Assembly (NCBI RefSeq): GCF_011516645.4
Contig: NZ_CP088285.1
Coordinates: forward strand, 3,862,501 to 3,926,500
Length of the DNA: 64,000 bases
Direction: 5' to 3'
Source of the DNA: Bradyrhizobium septentrionale
GTDB lineage: Bacteria > Pseudomonadota > Alphaproteobacteria > Rhizobiales > Xanthobacteraceae
Part shown: positions 56,522 through 64,000 of the stretch, piece after piece
Layout: each line of letters begins with the position of its first letter
Numbering within the stretch: position 1 is the stretch's first letter
Translations under genes and position numbers: made by a program
Notes under the pieces: generated by a model
What the model was told of the DNA's origin: nothing
Seen by the model: the letters and a program-made list of their open reading frames with translations, nothing else
Databases searched by the model: none

Positions 56522-56690
56522 GCTCAAGGGAGAGGGGTAAGCCCCGGGCGCGATGGTTGATGAACGCAGCGTCGTGCAATCAGTCCGCGCACCCCGAAAC
56601 GCATCTGGAAGCAAAACGGCCTTGATTTTGATGGATTACCGGGTCATCCCGGCCTTCCAACGTCATACCCCATGAGATACGGACCCACGG

Positions 56691-56963
56691 ATGCGATCCA
56701 TTTCCGCACGCGCGCCCCTCGCACTGCTGCTCGCACTGCCGCTGCTGGCAGGCTGCCTCGAGCGCGGCCGATCGCCGATTGCGGAGAGCATGGGCGACGA
56801 CGATCAGTACTGCCAGGCCAACGGCAAGGTTGCGGTCGGTTCGCCCGAATATGTCGCCTGCCGCAAGGACCGCGACGTGCAGCGCCAGAACGCCGAAGCC
56901 CGCACCGATCGGCGGCAGCGCGATCTCGGCGAATACATGATGAACAATCCGGACCGGCACTAG
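56691..56963 (+). CDS. Small lipoprotein (90 aa)
   Basis: A 90-residue protein with signal ARAPLALLLALPLLAGC and lipobox LAGC (Cys22). The mature part is charged with two Cys (YCQANGK and ACRKDR) and a helical KDRDVQRQNAEARTDRRQRD segment. Family unknown. No gene is supported in the 56522-56690 gap. Lies 56 bp before the acyltransferase gene on the same strand. Confidence 0.7.
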   Translation: MRSISARAPLALLLALPLLAGCLERGRSPIAESMGDDDQYCQANGKVAVGSPEYVACRKDRDVQRQNAEARTDRRQRDLGEYMMNNPDRH

Positions 56964-57019
56964 GCGCGTGATGACGGCCCGGCCGGCGGGGTTGCGCGGA
57001 CTGGACGAGACCTGGTCTT

Positions 57020-58120
57020 GTGCGTGTGGAAGGCGAGCTCGCGTTGCAACATGACAGGATCGGAGAGCTCGACGGGCTGCGCGCGATCGCGCTGCTGACC
57101 GTCGTCATCTGGCACTATTTCGGGACGCCTGACGGTCCGCAGCGCTGGCCCTGGGAACTGCTGCATGTCGGCCGCTTCGGCGTCGACCTCTTCTTCATTC
57201 TGTCCGGCTATCTCATCACGGATATTCTGCTGCGGCACCGCGCGGCCAAACGATACTACTCGGCCTTCTACGGCAGGCGTGCGTTCCGCATCTGGCCGCT
57301 CTACTATTTGATGTGCGGCTGCGCAGCGATCGGCTGGTATTTTTCGCTAAGCCCTCATTTGTTTGACACCAGGGGCGTGCCTGGCTGGCTGTATCTGTTC
57401 GGCTTGCAGAATTTCGGAATGGCCAAGGCGCAGACGGACGGCGCTTACTGGCTGGCCGTCACCTGGTCGCTTGCGATCGAGGAGCAGTTTTATCTGCTGT
57501 TTCCGTTGCTGGTCCGAAATATCCCGTCCGAGCGGCTGTTCGCGATCTTGCTCGTCCCGATCCTGATCTGCCCGATCGGGCGCCTGATCGACAGCACGCT
57601 GCCGGATGCCTATGGCTGGTACGTACTCCCGCAATTCAGGATCGATTCGCTTGCGATCGGCGCGCTGATCGCCTGGTGGCGTCTCTATCGCAAGCCGGAT
57701 GCCGAGATCTCCGGACGCGTCGCCGCGATCCTCAAATGGTCGAGCGTTTCGCTTCCCCTGTTGTGGCTGTTCGGGTGGAAGCGCTGGTCGGTGGCGTTCT
57801 CGCACACGCAGGTCGAGATATTCTTCGGTTCCCTGCTGTTCGTCGTTCTGGAAAATCGCGGCTCTGCAAAACTCGCGATCCTGCGCAGCTCGGTCGCGAA
57901 CTTCTTTGCCAGAACGTCCTACGCGGCGTACCTCACCCACCACGTCATCGTGTACCTGCTGTTCGCCGTGCTCCATGAACCCAGGACAGTGACGAACCTC
58001 GCCGGCATCCTGCTGACCTTCGCCGCGCTTGCCCTGACGTTCGGGCTGTGTGCACTGAGCTATCGATATTTCGAACGTCCGCTGCTCGACTTTGCCCACC
58101 GGCGTTTCTCGTTCGGGTGA
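57020..58120 (+). CDS. Acyltransferase_3 family membrane protein
   Basis: A 366-residue membrane protein with about 10 helices of the OafA/NodX-type acyltransferase family. Signature segments: RIGELDGLRAIALLTVVIWH with the conserved His, VDLFFILSGYLIT and the AIEEQFYLLFPLLV block. It would O-acetylate surface polysaccharides or lipids, with the acceptor unknown. GTG 57020 is the listed start; GTG 57026 is also possible. Not near glycosyltransferases, so its target is uncertain. Confidence 0.9.
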   Translation: MRVEGELALQHDRIGELDGLRAIALLTVVIWHYFGTPDGPQRWPWELLHVGRFGVDLFFILSGYLITDILLRHRAAKRYYSAFYGRRAFRIWPLYYLMCGCAAIGWYFSLSPHLFDTRGVPGWLYLFGLQNFGMAKAQTDGAYWLAVTWSLAIEEQFYLLFPLLVRNIPSERLFAILLVPILICPIGRLIDSTLPDAYGWYVLPQFRIDSLAIGALIAWWRLYRKPDAEISGRVAAILKWSSVSLPLLWLFGWKRWSVAFSHTQVEIFFGSLLFVVLENRGSAKLAILRSSVANFFARTSYAAYLTHHVIVYLLFAVLHEPRTVTNLAGILLTFAALALTFGLCALSYRYFERPLLDFAHRRFSFG

Positions 58121-58175
58121 GCGAGGCCGGAGACCGGCGCGCCGCGTGCCGGATCAGGGCAACGCGTGCTCGCAA

Positions 58176-58206
58176 ACAAAAAACGCGGCGAGTTGCCCCG
58201 CCGCGT
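58176..58206 (-). terminator. Rho-independent terminator of trcR
   Basis: On the minus strand ACGCGGCG and CGCCGCGT (58183-58190 with 58199-58206) pair, followed by TTTTTTG. It lies 28 bp beyond the trcR stop. Confidence 0.88.
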
Positions 58207-58234
58207 GTCGTCGTCCGGTGGTCGCGCGAGGCGC

Positions 58235-58933
58235 TTACTGTTCCTCGTCGTCGGCCTTCTTGCCGCCGATCGTCTTCAGCTTGGCGAACACGGCATCGAC
58301 GTTGAGGTCGTCGTGCTTCTCGATCGGCTGATCGTCCAGTTCGTCCTTGCGCGTGGTCTCGGAGGCCGGCAGCAGCGTAGCGCCGCCATAGACGGTCGTG
58401 GTCGGCTTCTCCTTGGCGGCGCGCTGCACCTCGAAATCGAGCTCGATCTGCGAGCACAGGCCGAGCGTCACCGGATCCATCGGGGTCAGGGTCGAGGCGT
58501 TCCAGTGGGTGCGGTCACGCACGCTGGCGATCGTGGTCTTGGTGGTGCCGACGAGGCGCATGATCTGGGCGTCCTTCAGCTCGGGGTGGTTGCGCACCAG
58601 CCAGAGGATCGCGCTCGGCCGCTCATGGCGGCGCGACACCGGGGTGTAGCGCGGGCCCTTCTTCTTGGCGGCGGAGGGCAGCACCACCTTGCTCTCCTGC
58701 AGCTTGAGACGGTAGTTCTGGTCGCGCTCGCCGCGTTCGATCTCCTCGCGGGTCAGCTGGCCGTTGGAAATCGGGTCCATGCCCTTGATGCCCTGGGCGG
58801 CGTCGCCATCGGCGATGGCGCGGACCTCCAAGGGGTGCATTTTGGTGAAATCGGCCACCTGATCGAACGTGAGGGCGGTATTGTCGACCAACCACACGGC
58901 AGTCGCCTTCGGCATCAGCGGTGCGTTGCTCAT
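58235..58933 (-). CDS. trcR: DUF1013 cell-cycle transcriptional regulator TrcR
   Basis: A 232-residue cytoplasmic protein of the DUF1013 family, named TrcR after work in other alphaproteobacteria as I recall. From ATG 58933 it starts MSNAPLMPKATAVWLVDNTA, followed by TFDQVADFTKMHPLEVRAIA, and a central IMRLVGTTKTTIASVRDRTH that looks like a helix-turn-helix. The tail is acidic. The frame is open to 58987, but the shorter start matches the family. Divergent from ispH, a conserved neighbour in alphaproteobacteria. Confidence 0.88.
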   Translation of the reverse strand: MSNAPLMPKATAVWLVDNTALTFDQVADFTKMHPLEVRAIADGDAAQGIKGMDPISNGQLTREEIERGERDQNYRLKLQESKVVLPSAAKKKGPRYTPVSRRHERPSAILWLVRNHPELKDAQIMRLVGTTKTTIASVRDRTHWNASTLTPMDPVTLGLCSQIELDFEVQRAAKEKPTTTVYGGATLLPASETTRKDELDDQPIEKHDDLNVDAVFAKLKTIGGKKADDEEQ

Positions 58934-59162
58934 GGCAAATCTCCTTTGTGCTTCGCCCACCTCTGTCGAGGCGAAGCTGGTAGTCATCGGTGATGACGGG
59001 AATTATGGCGCCTATATAAGCCCTCAGGGGGGAATGGCGCAATGGGCCAGCAAAATCGCCTTGACAGAGCCCCAAAGCAGTCCCAAGTCCTTACCTTAAT
59101 TGGCCGTTCCCTGCCCGCCGGCGAGGGGTGATTCGGTCCCGAGATTGCCCCGAGACAGCCCG

Positions 59163-60137
59163 ATGTCAGCGAAAAAACCCGACCTTAGAATCGTGCTTTG
59201 TTCCCCCCGCGGCTTTTGCGCAGGGGTGGTCCGCGCCATCGACACGGTGGAGCGGGCGCTTACCATCTATGGTGCCCCGGTCTATGTCCGGCATGAGATC
59301 GTCCATAACAAGTATGTGGTGGACAGCCTGAAGACCAAAGGCGCCATTTTCGTCGAGGAATTGGCCGAAATCCCCGACGATACCAACGCGCCGGTGGTGT
59401 TTTCGGCCCACGGTGTTCCGAAATCGGTTCCGGCCGAGGCGAAATCCCGCAATTTCTTCTCGTTGGATGCAACCTGTCCTCTGGTGACCAAGGTCCACCG
59501 CGAGGCGGCGATCCATTTCAAGCGCGGCCGCGAGATCCTGCTGATCGGGCATTCCCACCATCCCGAGGTGGTCGGCACGCTGGGCCAGCTTCCGGTGGGC
59601 GCCGTGACCCTGATCGAGACCGCTGACGATGCAAAGACCTTCGTCCCGAAGGACCCCGACAACCTCGCCTTTGTGACCCAGACCACGCTGTCGATCGACG
59701 ACACCGCGGAGATCGTGGCGCTGCTCAAGCAGCGCTTCCCGAACGTCAACGGTCCGCACAAGGAAGACATCTGCTACGCCACCACCAACCGCCAGCTCGC
59801 GGTGAAGAAGGTGGCGCCGGTGGTCGATGCCCTGATCGTGGTCGGCGCGCCGAACTCGTCGAACTCGCAGCGCCTGCGCGAGGTCGCCGAGCGCGAGGGC
59901 TGCCCGATCGCGGTTCTTGCCCAGCGCGCCAGCGATCTCGACTGGAGCAGGTTTGAAGGCATCACGAGCCTCGGCATCACGGCGGGCGCATCGGCGCCGG
60001 AGGTGATCGTCGAGGAGATCATGGGCGCCTTCGCCGAGCGCTACCAACTGCACGTGGAGACGGTCTCGGCCGCGGAAGAGAACGAGTTCTTCCCGCTGCC
60101 GCGTTCGCTACGGCCCGACGCTGCCGCGGCGGAATAG
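59163..60137 (+). CDS. ispH: 4-hydroxy-3-methylbut-2-enyl diphosphate reductase
   Basis: A 324-residue Fe-S enzyme, the last step of the MEP isoprenoid pathway. The three cluster cysteines are visible in [24 protein letters not shown] and [15 protein letters not shown]. The His and Thr residues of the active site lie in [11 protein letters not shown] and [13 protein letters not shown] 59163 is chosen because the frame upstream (to 59100) is not conserved in character. It starts the ispH-thrB-rnhA group. Confidence 0.96.
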   Translation: MSAKKPDLRIVLCSPRGFCAGVVRAIDTVERALTIYGAPVYVRHEIVHNKYVVDSLKTKGAIFVEELAEIPDDTNAPVVFSAHGVPKSVPAEAKSRNFFSLDATCPLVTKVHREAAIHFKRGREILLIGHSHHPEVVGTLGQLPVGAVTLIETADDAKTFVPKDPDNLAFVTQTTLSIDDTAEIVALLKQRFPNVNGPHKEDICYATTNRQLAVKKVAPVVDALIVVGAPNSSNSQRLREVAEREGCPIAVLAQRASDLDWSRFEGITSLGITAGASAPEVIVEEIMGAFAERYQLHVETVSAAEENEFFPLPRSLRPDAAAAE

Positions 60138-60142
60138 ACCAT

Positions 60143-61123
60143 ATGGCGGTCTACACCGACGTTGCCGCCGAAGACCTCGCGGAATTCCTCAAAAGCTACG
60201 AGATCGGCGAATTGCTCTCCTACAAGGGCATCGCCGAGGGTGTCGAGAATTCGAACTTCCTGCTGCACACCAGCCAGGGCGCCTACATCCTCACGCTCTA
60301 TGAGAAGCGCGTGGCGGAGGACGACCTGCCGTATTTCCTGTCGCTGATGGCGCATCTCGCCGAGCGCGGCGTGTCGTGCCCGCAGCCGGCGCGCAACCGC
60401 GAGGGCGAGGTCTACAGCCGGCTCGCTGGCCGGCCCGCGGCGATCATCAACTTCCTCGAAGGCGTGTGGCCGCGGCGGCCGAACGTGGCGCATTGCGGAG
60501 GCGTCGGCGAGGCGCTGGCCAAAATGCATCTCGCCGGCCGCGACTTTCCGCTGGTCCGCCAGAACCCGCTATCCGTCTCCGGCTGGCGGCCGCTGTTCGG
60601 TCTCGCCGCCGCGCGGGCTGACAGCGTGCAGCCAGGCTTGCACGACTTCATCGCGCGCGAGCTAGATCATCTCGAAGCCGCGTGGCCGGCGAATCTACCC
60701 GTCGGCGTCATCCATGCCGATTTGTTTCCCGACAACGTCTTCTTCCTCGGCGACAGGCTGTCGGGCCTGATCGACTTCCCGTTCGCCTGCAACGACATCC
60801 TGGCCTACGACGTCGCGATCTGCCTCAACGCCTGGTGCTTCGAGCCGGATCACTCCTTCAACGTCACCAAGGCGCGCGCGCTGCTCAATGCTTATGGCCG
60901 CGGGCGGCCATTGTCGGCGGCGGAGGAGGCCGCGCTGCCGCTGCTCGCGCGCGGCGCGTCGATGCGCTTCCTGCTGACGCGCCTGGTCGACTTCCTCAAC
61001 GTCCCCGAGGGCGCGCTGGTGCAGCCGAAGGATCCGCTGGAATACGTCCGCAAGCTGCGTTTTCAGCAGAACGTCGCTGCCATCAACGACTACGGCATCA
61101 CGCCAGCGGGATGCGCGGCGTGA
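60143..61123 (+). CDS. thrB: Homoserine kinase (type II, ThrB)
   Basis: A 326-residue kinase of the aminoglycoside-phosphotransferase fold, the form of ThrB used by rhizobia. The catalytic loop is [13 protein letters not shown], followed by [20 protein letters not shown] with the metal-binding Asp. The N-terminus [19 protein letters not shown] is standard for the family. It phosphorylates homoserine on the way to threonine. It begins 5 bp after ispH and overlaps rnhA. Confidence 0.95.
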   Translation: MAVYTDVAAEDLAEFLKSYEIGELLSYKGIAEGVENSNFLLHTSQGAYILTLYEKRVAEDDLPYFLSLMAHLAERGVSCPQPARNREGEVYSRLAGRPAAIINFLEGVWPRRPNVAHCGGVGEALAKMHLAGRDFPLVRQNPLSVSGWRPLFGLAAARADSVQPGLHDFIARELDHLEAAWPANLPVGVIHADLFPDNVFFLGDRLSGLIDFPFACNDILAYDVAICLNAWCFEPDHSFNVTKARALLNAYGRGRPLSAAEEAALPLLARGASMRFLLTRLVDFLNVPEGALVQPKDPLEYVRKLRFQQNVAAINDYGITPAGCAA

Positions 61124-61572
61124 GCGACAAGCCGCATGTGATCGTGTTCACCGATGGTGCCTGCTCCGGAAATCCCGGACCGGGCGGCTGGGGCGCGATT
61201 CTCAGATTCGGCGACGTCGAGAAGGAATTGAAGGGCGGCGAGCCGCACACCACCAACAACCGCATGGAGTTGATGGCGGCGATCTCGGCGCTGGAAGCCC
61301 TGAAGAAGCCCTGCGTGGTCGACCTCACCACCGACAGCCAGTATGTCCGCCAGGGCATCACCGGCTGGATCCACGGCTGGAAGCGCAACGGCTGGCGCAC
61401 CGCCGACAAGAAGCCGGTCAAGAATGTCGAGCTGTGGCAGCGCCTCGACGCCGCGCTGAAGCCGCATGAGGTGAGCTGGCACTGGATCAAGGGCCATGCC
61501 GGCCACGCTGAGAACGAACGCGCCGATGAGCTCGCGCGCGAAGGCGTGGCGATGGCGCGGCTGAAGGGCTAG
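61111..61572 (+). CDS. rnhA: Ribonuclease HI
   Basis: A 153-residue RNase HI that removes RNA from RNA-DNA hybrids. The active-site residues are readable: Asp in [19 protein letters not shown], Glu in NRMELMAAI, Asp in [10 protein letters not shown], and the final Asp in [14 protein letters not shown] 61111 overlaps thrB by 13 bp; GTG 61120 (GTGA overlap) is also possible. The stop TAG is formed by chromosomal TA and the first base of the IS5 element; the original stop was also TAG. Confidence 0.95.
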   Translation: MRGVSDKPHVIVFTDGACSGNPGPGGWGAILRFGDVEKELKGGEPHTTNNRMELMAAISALEALKKPCVVDLTTDSQYVRQGITGWIHGWKRNGWRTADKKPVKNVELWQRLDAALKPHEVSWHWIKGHAGHAENERADELAREGVAMARLKG

Positions 61573-61650
61573 GTGGTGTGGACTCTAAGGATTCCCTTTT
61601 AGGAGCAAATCAGATTCAAGGCTGCTTTTGGGGAGGCAGCCTTGGGTGTG

Positions 61651-62034
61651 ATGGACCGTTTGGTATTGAGCGACGCGGCGTGGGAGCGGATAGCGCCGCT
61701 GATCATAGGGCGCCCCGATCAGAAGGGCTCCACCGGGCGCGACAACCGGATGTTCGTGGAAGGTGTGCTGTGGATCGTGCGCACGGGGTCTCCCTGGCGC
61801 GATCTCCCGGAGGTGTTTGGCGATTGGAACAGCGTGTTCCGGCGCTTCAGTCGATGGAGCATCAAGGGTGTTTGGTGTCGGATCTTCGAGGCGATGTCCG
61901 ATGATCCGGACTTCGAATATCTGATCGTCGATTCCACCATCGTTCGGGCGCATCAGCACGCCGCCGGCGCCAAAAAGGGGGGTCTGAAGATCAAGCGGAA
62001 GATCAAGCGATCGGCCGCTCGCGCGGCGGTCTGA
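61651..62034 (+). CDS. IS5/IS427 transposase, first frame (orfA)
   Basis: A 127-residue frame starting MDRLVLSDAAWERIAPLIIG, with the family motifs RDNRMFVEGVLWIVRTGSPW and FEYLIVDSTIVRAHQHAAG (first catalytic Asp). At AAAAAGGGGGG (61972-61982) ribosomes can slip back one base into the orfB frame; unslipped translation ends at 62034. GTG 61648 and TTG 61642 are other possible starts. Confidence 0.88.
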   Translation: MDRLVLSDAAWERIAPLIIGRPDQKGSTGRDNRMFVEGVLWIVRTGSPWRDLPEVFGDWNSVFRRFSRWSIKGVWCRIFEAMSDDPDFEYLIVDSTIVRAHQHAAGAKKGGLKIKRKIKRSAARAAV

Positions 62035-62048
62035 GCACCAAGATACAT

Positions 62049-62417
62049 ATGGCCGTTCGAGGCTTGGGATGTCCGGTGCGGTTCACGCTTACCGCAGGTC
62101 AGAAGGGCGATGCACCGCAAGCCGCCGCATTGATCGAAGGCTTATCCGCCGAGGTCGTCATGGCCGATACGGCCTATGACGCCGATCACTTGCGCCAAGC
62201 CATCGCCGCCAAAGGCGCGCTCGCAGTCATCCCCAACAACCCGTCACGCGCGCTCAAATATCCGCTCGACAAGCATCTCTATGCCCAGCGTCATCTCGTC
62301 GAATGCTGCTTCTCAAAGCTCAAGCAGTTCCGACGCGTCGCAACCCGCTTCGAAAAGACCGCCCGAAATTATCGCGCCGTCGTCACCCTCGCAGCCATCG
62401 TCTTATGGATGCGATAA
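62049..62417 (+). CDS. IS5/IS427 transposase, second frame (orfB)
   Basis: A 122-residue frame containing the rest of the DDE domain: VMADTAYDADHLR (Asp), and the Glu region VECCFSKLKQFRRVATRFEK. The same frame is open from the slippery site at 61972 and upstream of this ATG encodes GGSEDQAEDQAIGRSRGGLS, the family's expected link, so the active product is an orfA-orfB fusion of about 255 residues. Confidence 0.88.
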   Translation: MAVRGLGCPVRFTLTAGQKGDAPQAAALIEGLSAEVVMADTAYDADHLRQAIAAKGALAVIPNNPSRALKYPLDKHLYAQRHLVECCFSKLKQFRRVATRFEKTARNYRAVVTLAAIVLWMR

Positions 62418-62460
62418 GTGTCCACACCACCTAGGGCGCGGTCGCGCCGCTATCTGGCTG

Positions 62461-62547
62461 CGTAGGGTGGGTAGAGCGAAGCGAAACCCACCATCTCCGT
62501 CCGCGGCAAGAAGCTGATGGGTTTCGCTGCGCTCTGCCCATCCTACG
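62461..62547. repeat. Intergenic palindrome right of IS5
   Basis: CGTAGGGTGGGTAGAGCGAA-GCGAAACCCACCAT at the left is matched by ATGGGTTTCGC...GCGCTCTGCCCATCC-TACGG at the right, around a loop. Elements like this are common between genes in Bradyrhizobium. Confidence 0.8.
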
Positions 62548-62558
62548 GTGCCAGGCGC

Positions 62559-63782
62559 TTAGCCAAACTTGAACATGCTGGCGTCCAGCTGTGCTGGCGC
62601 GATCCCGATCAGCCAGACTGCACTGCCTGCCGCGTCGGTGATGATGGTCGTGTTGATGCCAGGCGAATAGAACTCGGCCGCCTGAACATCGGCGAACGAA
62701 TGCAGTGACGTGCCGGCGAAATTGACGAAGTCATTGACGCCGCCGGTGCTGAAGTCCTGGACAACCATGACCTCCGGCGTGCCGTCATTGATCGTGAAAG
62801 TGTCGGAGCCGCCGCCGCCCCAGGCATAATCGACGCCGCCGCCACCGGTGATGTTGTCAGCGCCCGAGCCCATCAGGAAAACGTCGACGCCCGCGCCGCC
62901 AATGACCGTGTCGCCGCCATTCGAGCCATAAACATAGTTCTGGCCTGAACCGCCGTAGATGAAATTGCCGTCGGTTTCGCCCGACGAGATGAAGATGTTG
63001 AGGCCGGAGCCGCCAACCATCGTATCGACGCCGGCACCGCCGTAGAAGTAGTTGGTGCCGATGCCGCCGTAGAGAAAGTCCGCGCCGTCGCCGCCGTACA
63101 TGACGTTGACGTCGGAAGCCGTCGCTCCGCCGCTTCCGATCAATGTGTCATCGCCGCTGCCACCGAACAGATAGTTGAACCCGGTGCCTCCGTAGATGAA
63201 GTCGTTGCCTTCTGCGCCCAGGAGCACGTCAAGTCCATCGCCCCCGACCAGCGTGTCATCGCCGCCATAGGCATAGATGTAATCATTGCCGTTTCCGCCA
63301 TAGGCCGCGTCATCGCCGATCGTTCCAATGAGGATGTCATTGCTCGCCGAGCCGGACAGCAATTGGCCGGCAACCAGGTCAAAGCCGCCGTCGCTGAAGG
63401 GGCCGGCGGAATAGACCACCGATGTCGTGCCGAACACCCCCGGATGGATTGATGAATCTGCAAAAAGCTCGTTCGGCGCAATTGAGGTCGTGAAGGTGAA
63501 GCCGGTGAGCGATTGGCCGGGCTGCAGCGCGGTGGCGGTGGAGTCTGCGACCCAACGGACGCTGTAGCCGTTCGCCGGGGGGACACCATCCGTGATGCTT
63601 GCGGTCCATCCCGAAGGGGCTACGAAGGTCGGAATCTCGCTCAGGTAGCCCTGGCCGGGCAGCCAGGAGAACCAGAATGTACCAATCGGGGTGGTACCAT
63701 TGTCGATCAAGGTGATCGTGTACTGATAGCTTGTCGGGGAAAGCTGCACGAATCCGATGAACGCGGATGCATTTTCAGCCAT
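62559..63782 (-). CDS. RTX (hemolysin-type) calcium-binding repeat protein
   Basis: A 407-residue protein. Residues about 1-130 form a beta-rich domain (SFTFWFSWLPGQGYLSEIPT-like strands; PTFVAPSGWTASITDGVPP) without a signal peptide. Residues about 140-345 contain many GGxGxDx-type nonapeptides, e.g. GGNGNDYIYAYGGDDTLVGG and GGAGVDTMVGGSG, forming a Ca2+-binding parallel beta-roll. The C-terminal 60 residues end in LDASMFKFG, suited to type I secretion. No secretion genes are adjacent. Several repeats have N or F where D is usual. Confidence 0.85.
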   Translation of the reverse strand: MAENASAFIGFVQLSPTSYQYTITLIDNGTTPIGTFWFSWLPGQGYLSEIPTFVAPSGWTASITDGVPPANGYSVRWVADSTATALQPGQSLTGFTFTTSIAPNELFADSSIHPGVFGTTSVVYSAGPFSDGGFDLVAGQLLSGSASNDILIGTIGDDAAYGGNGNDYIYAYGGDDTLVGGDGLDVLLGAEGNDFIYGGTGFNYLFGGSGDDTLIGSGGATASDVNVMYGGDGADFLYGGIGTNYFYGGAGVDTMVGGSGLNIFISSGETDGNFIYGGSGQNYVYGSNGGDTVIGGAGVDVFLMGSGADNITGGGGVDYAWGGGGSDTFTINDGTPEVMVVQDFSTGGVNDFVNFAGTSLHSFADVQAAEFYSPGINTTIITDAAGSAVWLIGIAPAQLDASMFKFG

Positions 63783-64000
63783 GACGGGCCTCCCTGATCA
63801 GTGCGGCCGAACATTAAGTTGTTGGAATTTAATCGACTTGAGCCGAAATCAGCGCAGCATCAATGCTCTGCGTGTTGACCAAACACCGGGGCGCCTGGGA
63901 AATTCCGGCAAGCTCGGGGGAGGCGGGACGAAAAAGCTGGTCCGCGGAGGGAACCCTTCGTCCGGCACAGATTGCACGTAGCCGGCCCTGCGCAGGGTGG
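63783..64000. other. Window edge, no gene recognised
   Basis: Upstream of the RTX gene. It probably holds that gene's promoter, with AGGGAGGCCCGTC just before its ATG as ribosome-binding site. Nothing else is supported before the end of the window. Confidence 0.4.

Larger units (their letters stand above)
61572..62431 (+). mobile_element. IS5-family (IS427-type) element in the rnhA stop codon
   Basis: An 860-bp element with perfect 12-bp inverted ends GGTGGTGTGGAC / GTCCACACCACC. It is flanked by a TA duplication (61570-61571 and 62432-62433), and the TA lies inside the rnhA stop. The two reading frames inside join by -1 frameshifting. Confidence 0.92.

Noticed and set aside
52100..56560. 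A genomic island or integrated plasmid
   Set aside because: Only insertion sequences are present; there is no integrase of the tyrosine or serine type, no tRNA and no cargo gene.

Overview
The window looks like a chromosomal segment of an alphaproteobacterium in the Nitrobacteraceae, most likely Bradyrhizobium or a close relative. This is inferred from GC-rich codon use, the sulfate assimilation block with DUF2849 and DUF934 genes, DUF2865 and DUF459 proteins, a TfdA-like dioxygenase, the trcR / ispH-thrB-rnhA neighbourhood, and intergenic palindromes of a kind common in that family. No rRNA, tRNA or CRISPR array was recognised.

Layout. 0.1-2 kb: an L,D-transpeptidase, a DUF2865 secreted protein and a 51-residue membrane protein. 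2-4.3 kb: malate synthase G (glyoxylate bypass). 4.5-16.2 kb: a nearly complete assimilatory sulfate pathway. cysD-cysNC run leftward; cysG-DUF2849-cysI-DUF934-cysH and the sulfate ABC transporter (binding protein, cysT, cysW, cysA) run rightward from a shared AT-rich control region. Sulfate is imported, adenylylated to APS, reduced to sulfite by an Fe-S APS reductase, then to sulfide by a sirohaem reductase whose cofactor CysG makes. 16.3-17.5 kb: an intact ISAs1-family element sitting in an interspersed repeat. 17.5-33 kb: mixed housekeeping genes (CAP lipoprotein, patatin + 3-hydroxybutyrate dehydrogenase, flippase, DsbD-like, YqgE, TfdA-like dioxygenase, two SDRs, CsbD-like, DUF459, lytic transglycosylase, galU). 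33.4-36.7 kb: divergent oxyR/katG. 36.7-52 kb: aldo/keto reductase, thioesterase, NUDIX, a lysozyme-like protein, small secreted proteins, CitE-like lyase, a degenerate EAL protein, MFS, SDR, a frameshifted membrane gene, an Na+/H+ antiporter, a TPR/LprI protein and prpE. 52.2-56.5 kb: an insertion-sequence cluster, an IS3 element split by an IS110 element and followed by an IS481 element. 56.7-61.6 kb: lipoprotein, acyltransferase, trcR, ispH, thrB, rnhA. 61.6-62.4 kb: an IS5 (IS427-type) element in the rnhA stop codon. 62.6-63.8 kb: an RTX-repeat protein.

The most striking observation is the IS110 element (52543-54147). Its 236-nt left non-coding end carries short segments matching both sides of its own insertion site and its own right end, in the order expected for a bridge RNA (5' stem-loop, target loop, donor loop). 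The empty site can be rebuilt exactly from the split IS3 orfA. Other items worth checking are an EAL protein and an SGNH protein that have each lost key catalytic residues, a divergent lysozyme-like protein, paired GAAA-N4-TTTC motifs between the two sulfate operons, and an IS5 insertion that preserves the stop codon it hit.

Limits: everything here is read by eye from the sequence. Family names rest on recognisable motifs and remembered relatives, not on searches. Start codons are chosen by ribosome-binding sites and usual family length.
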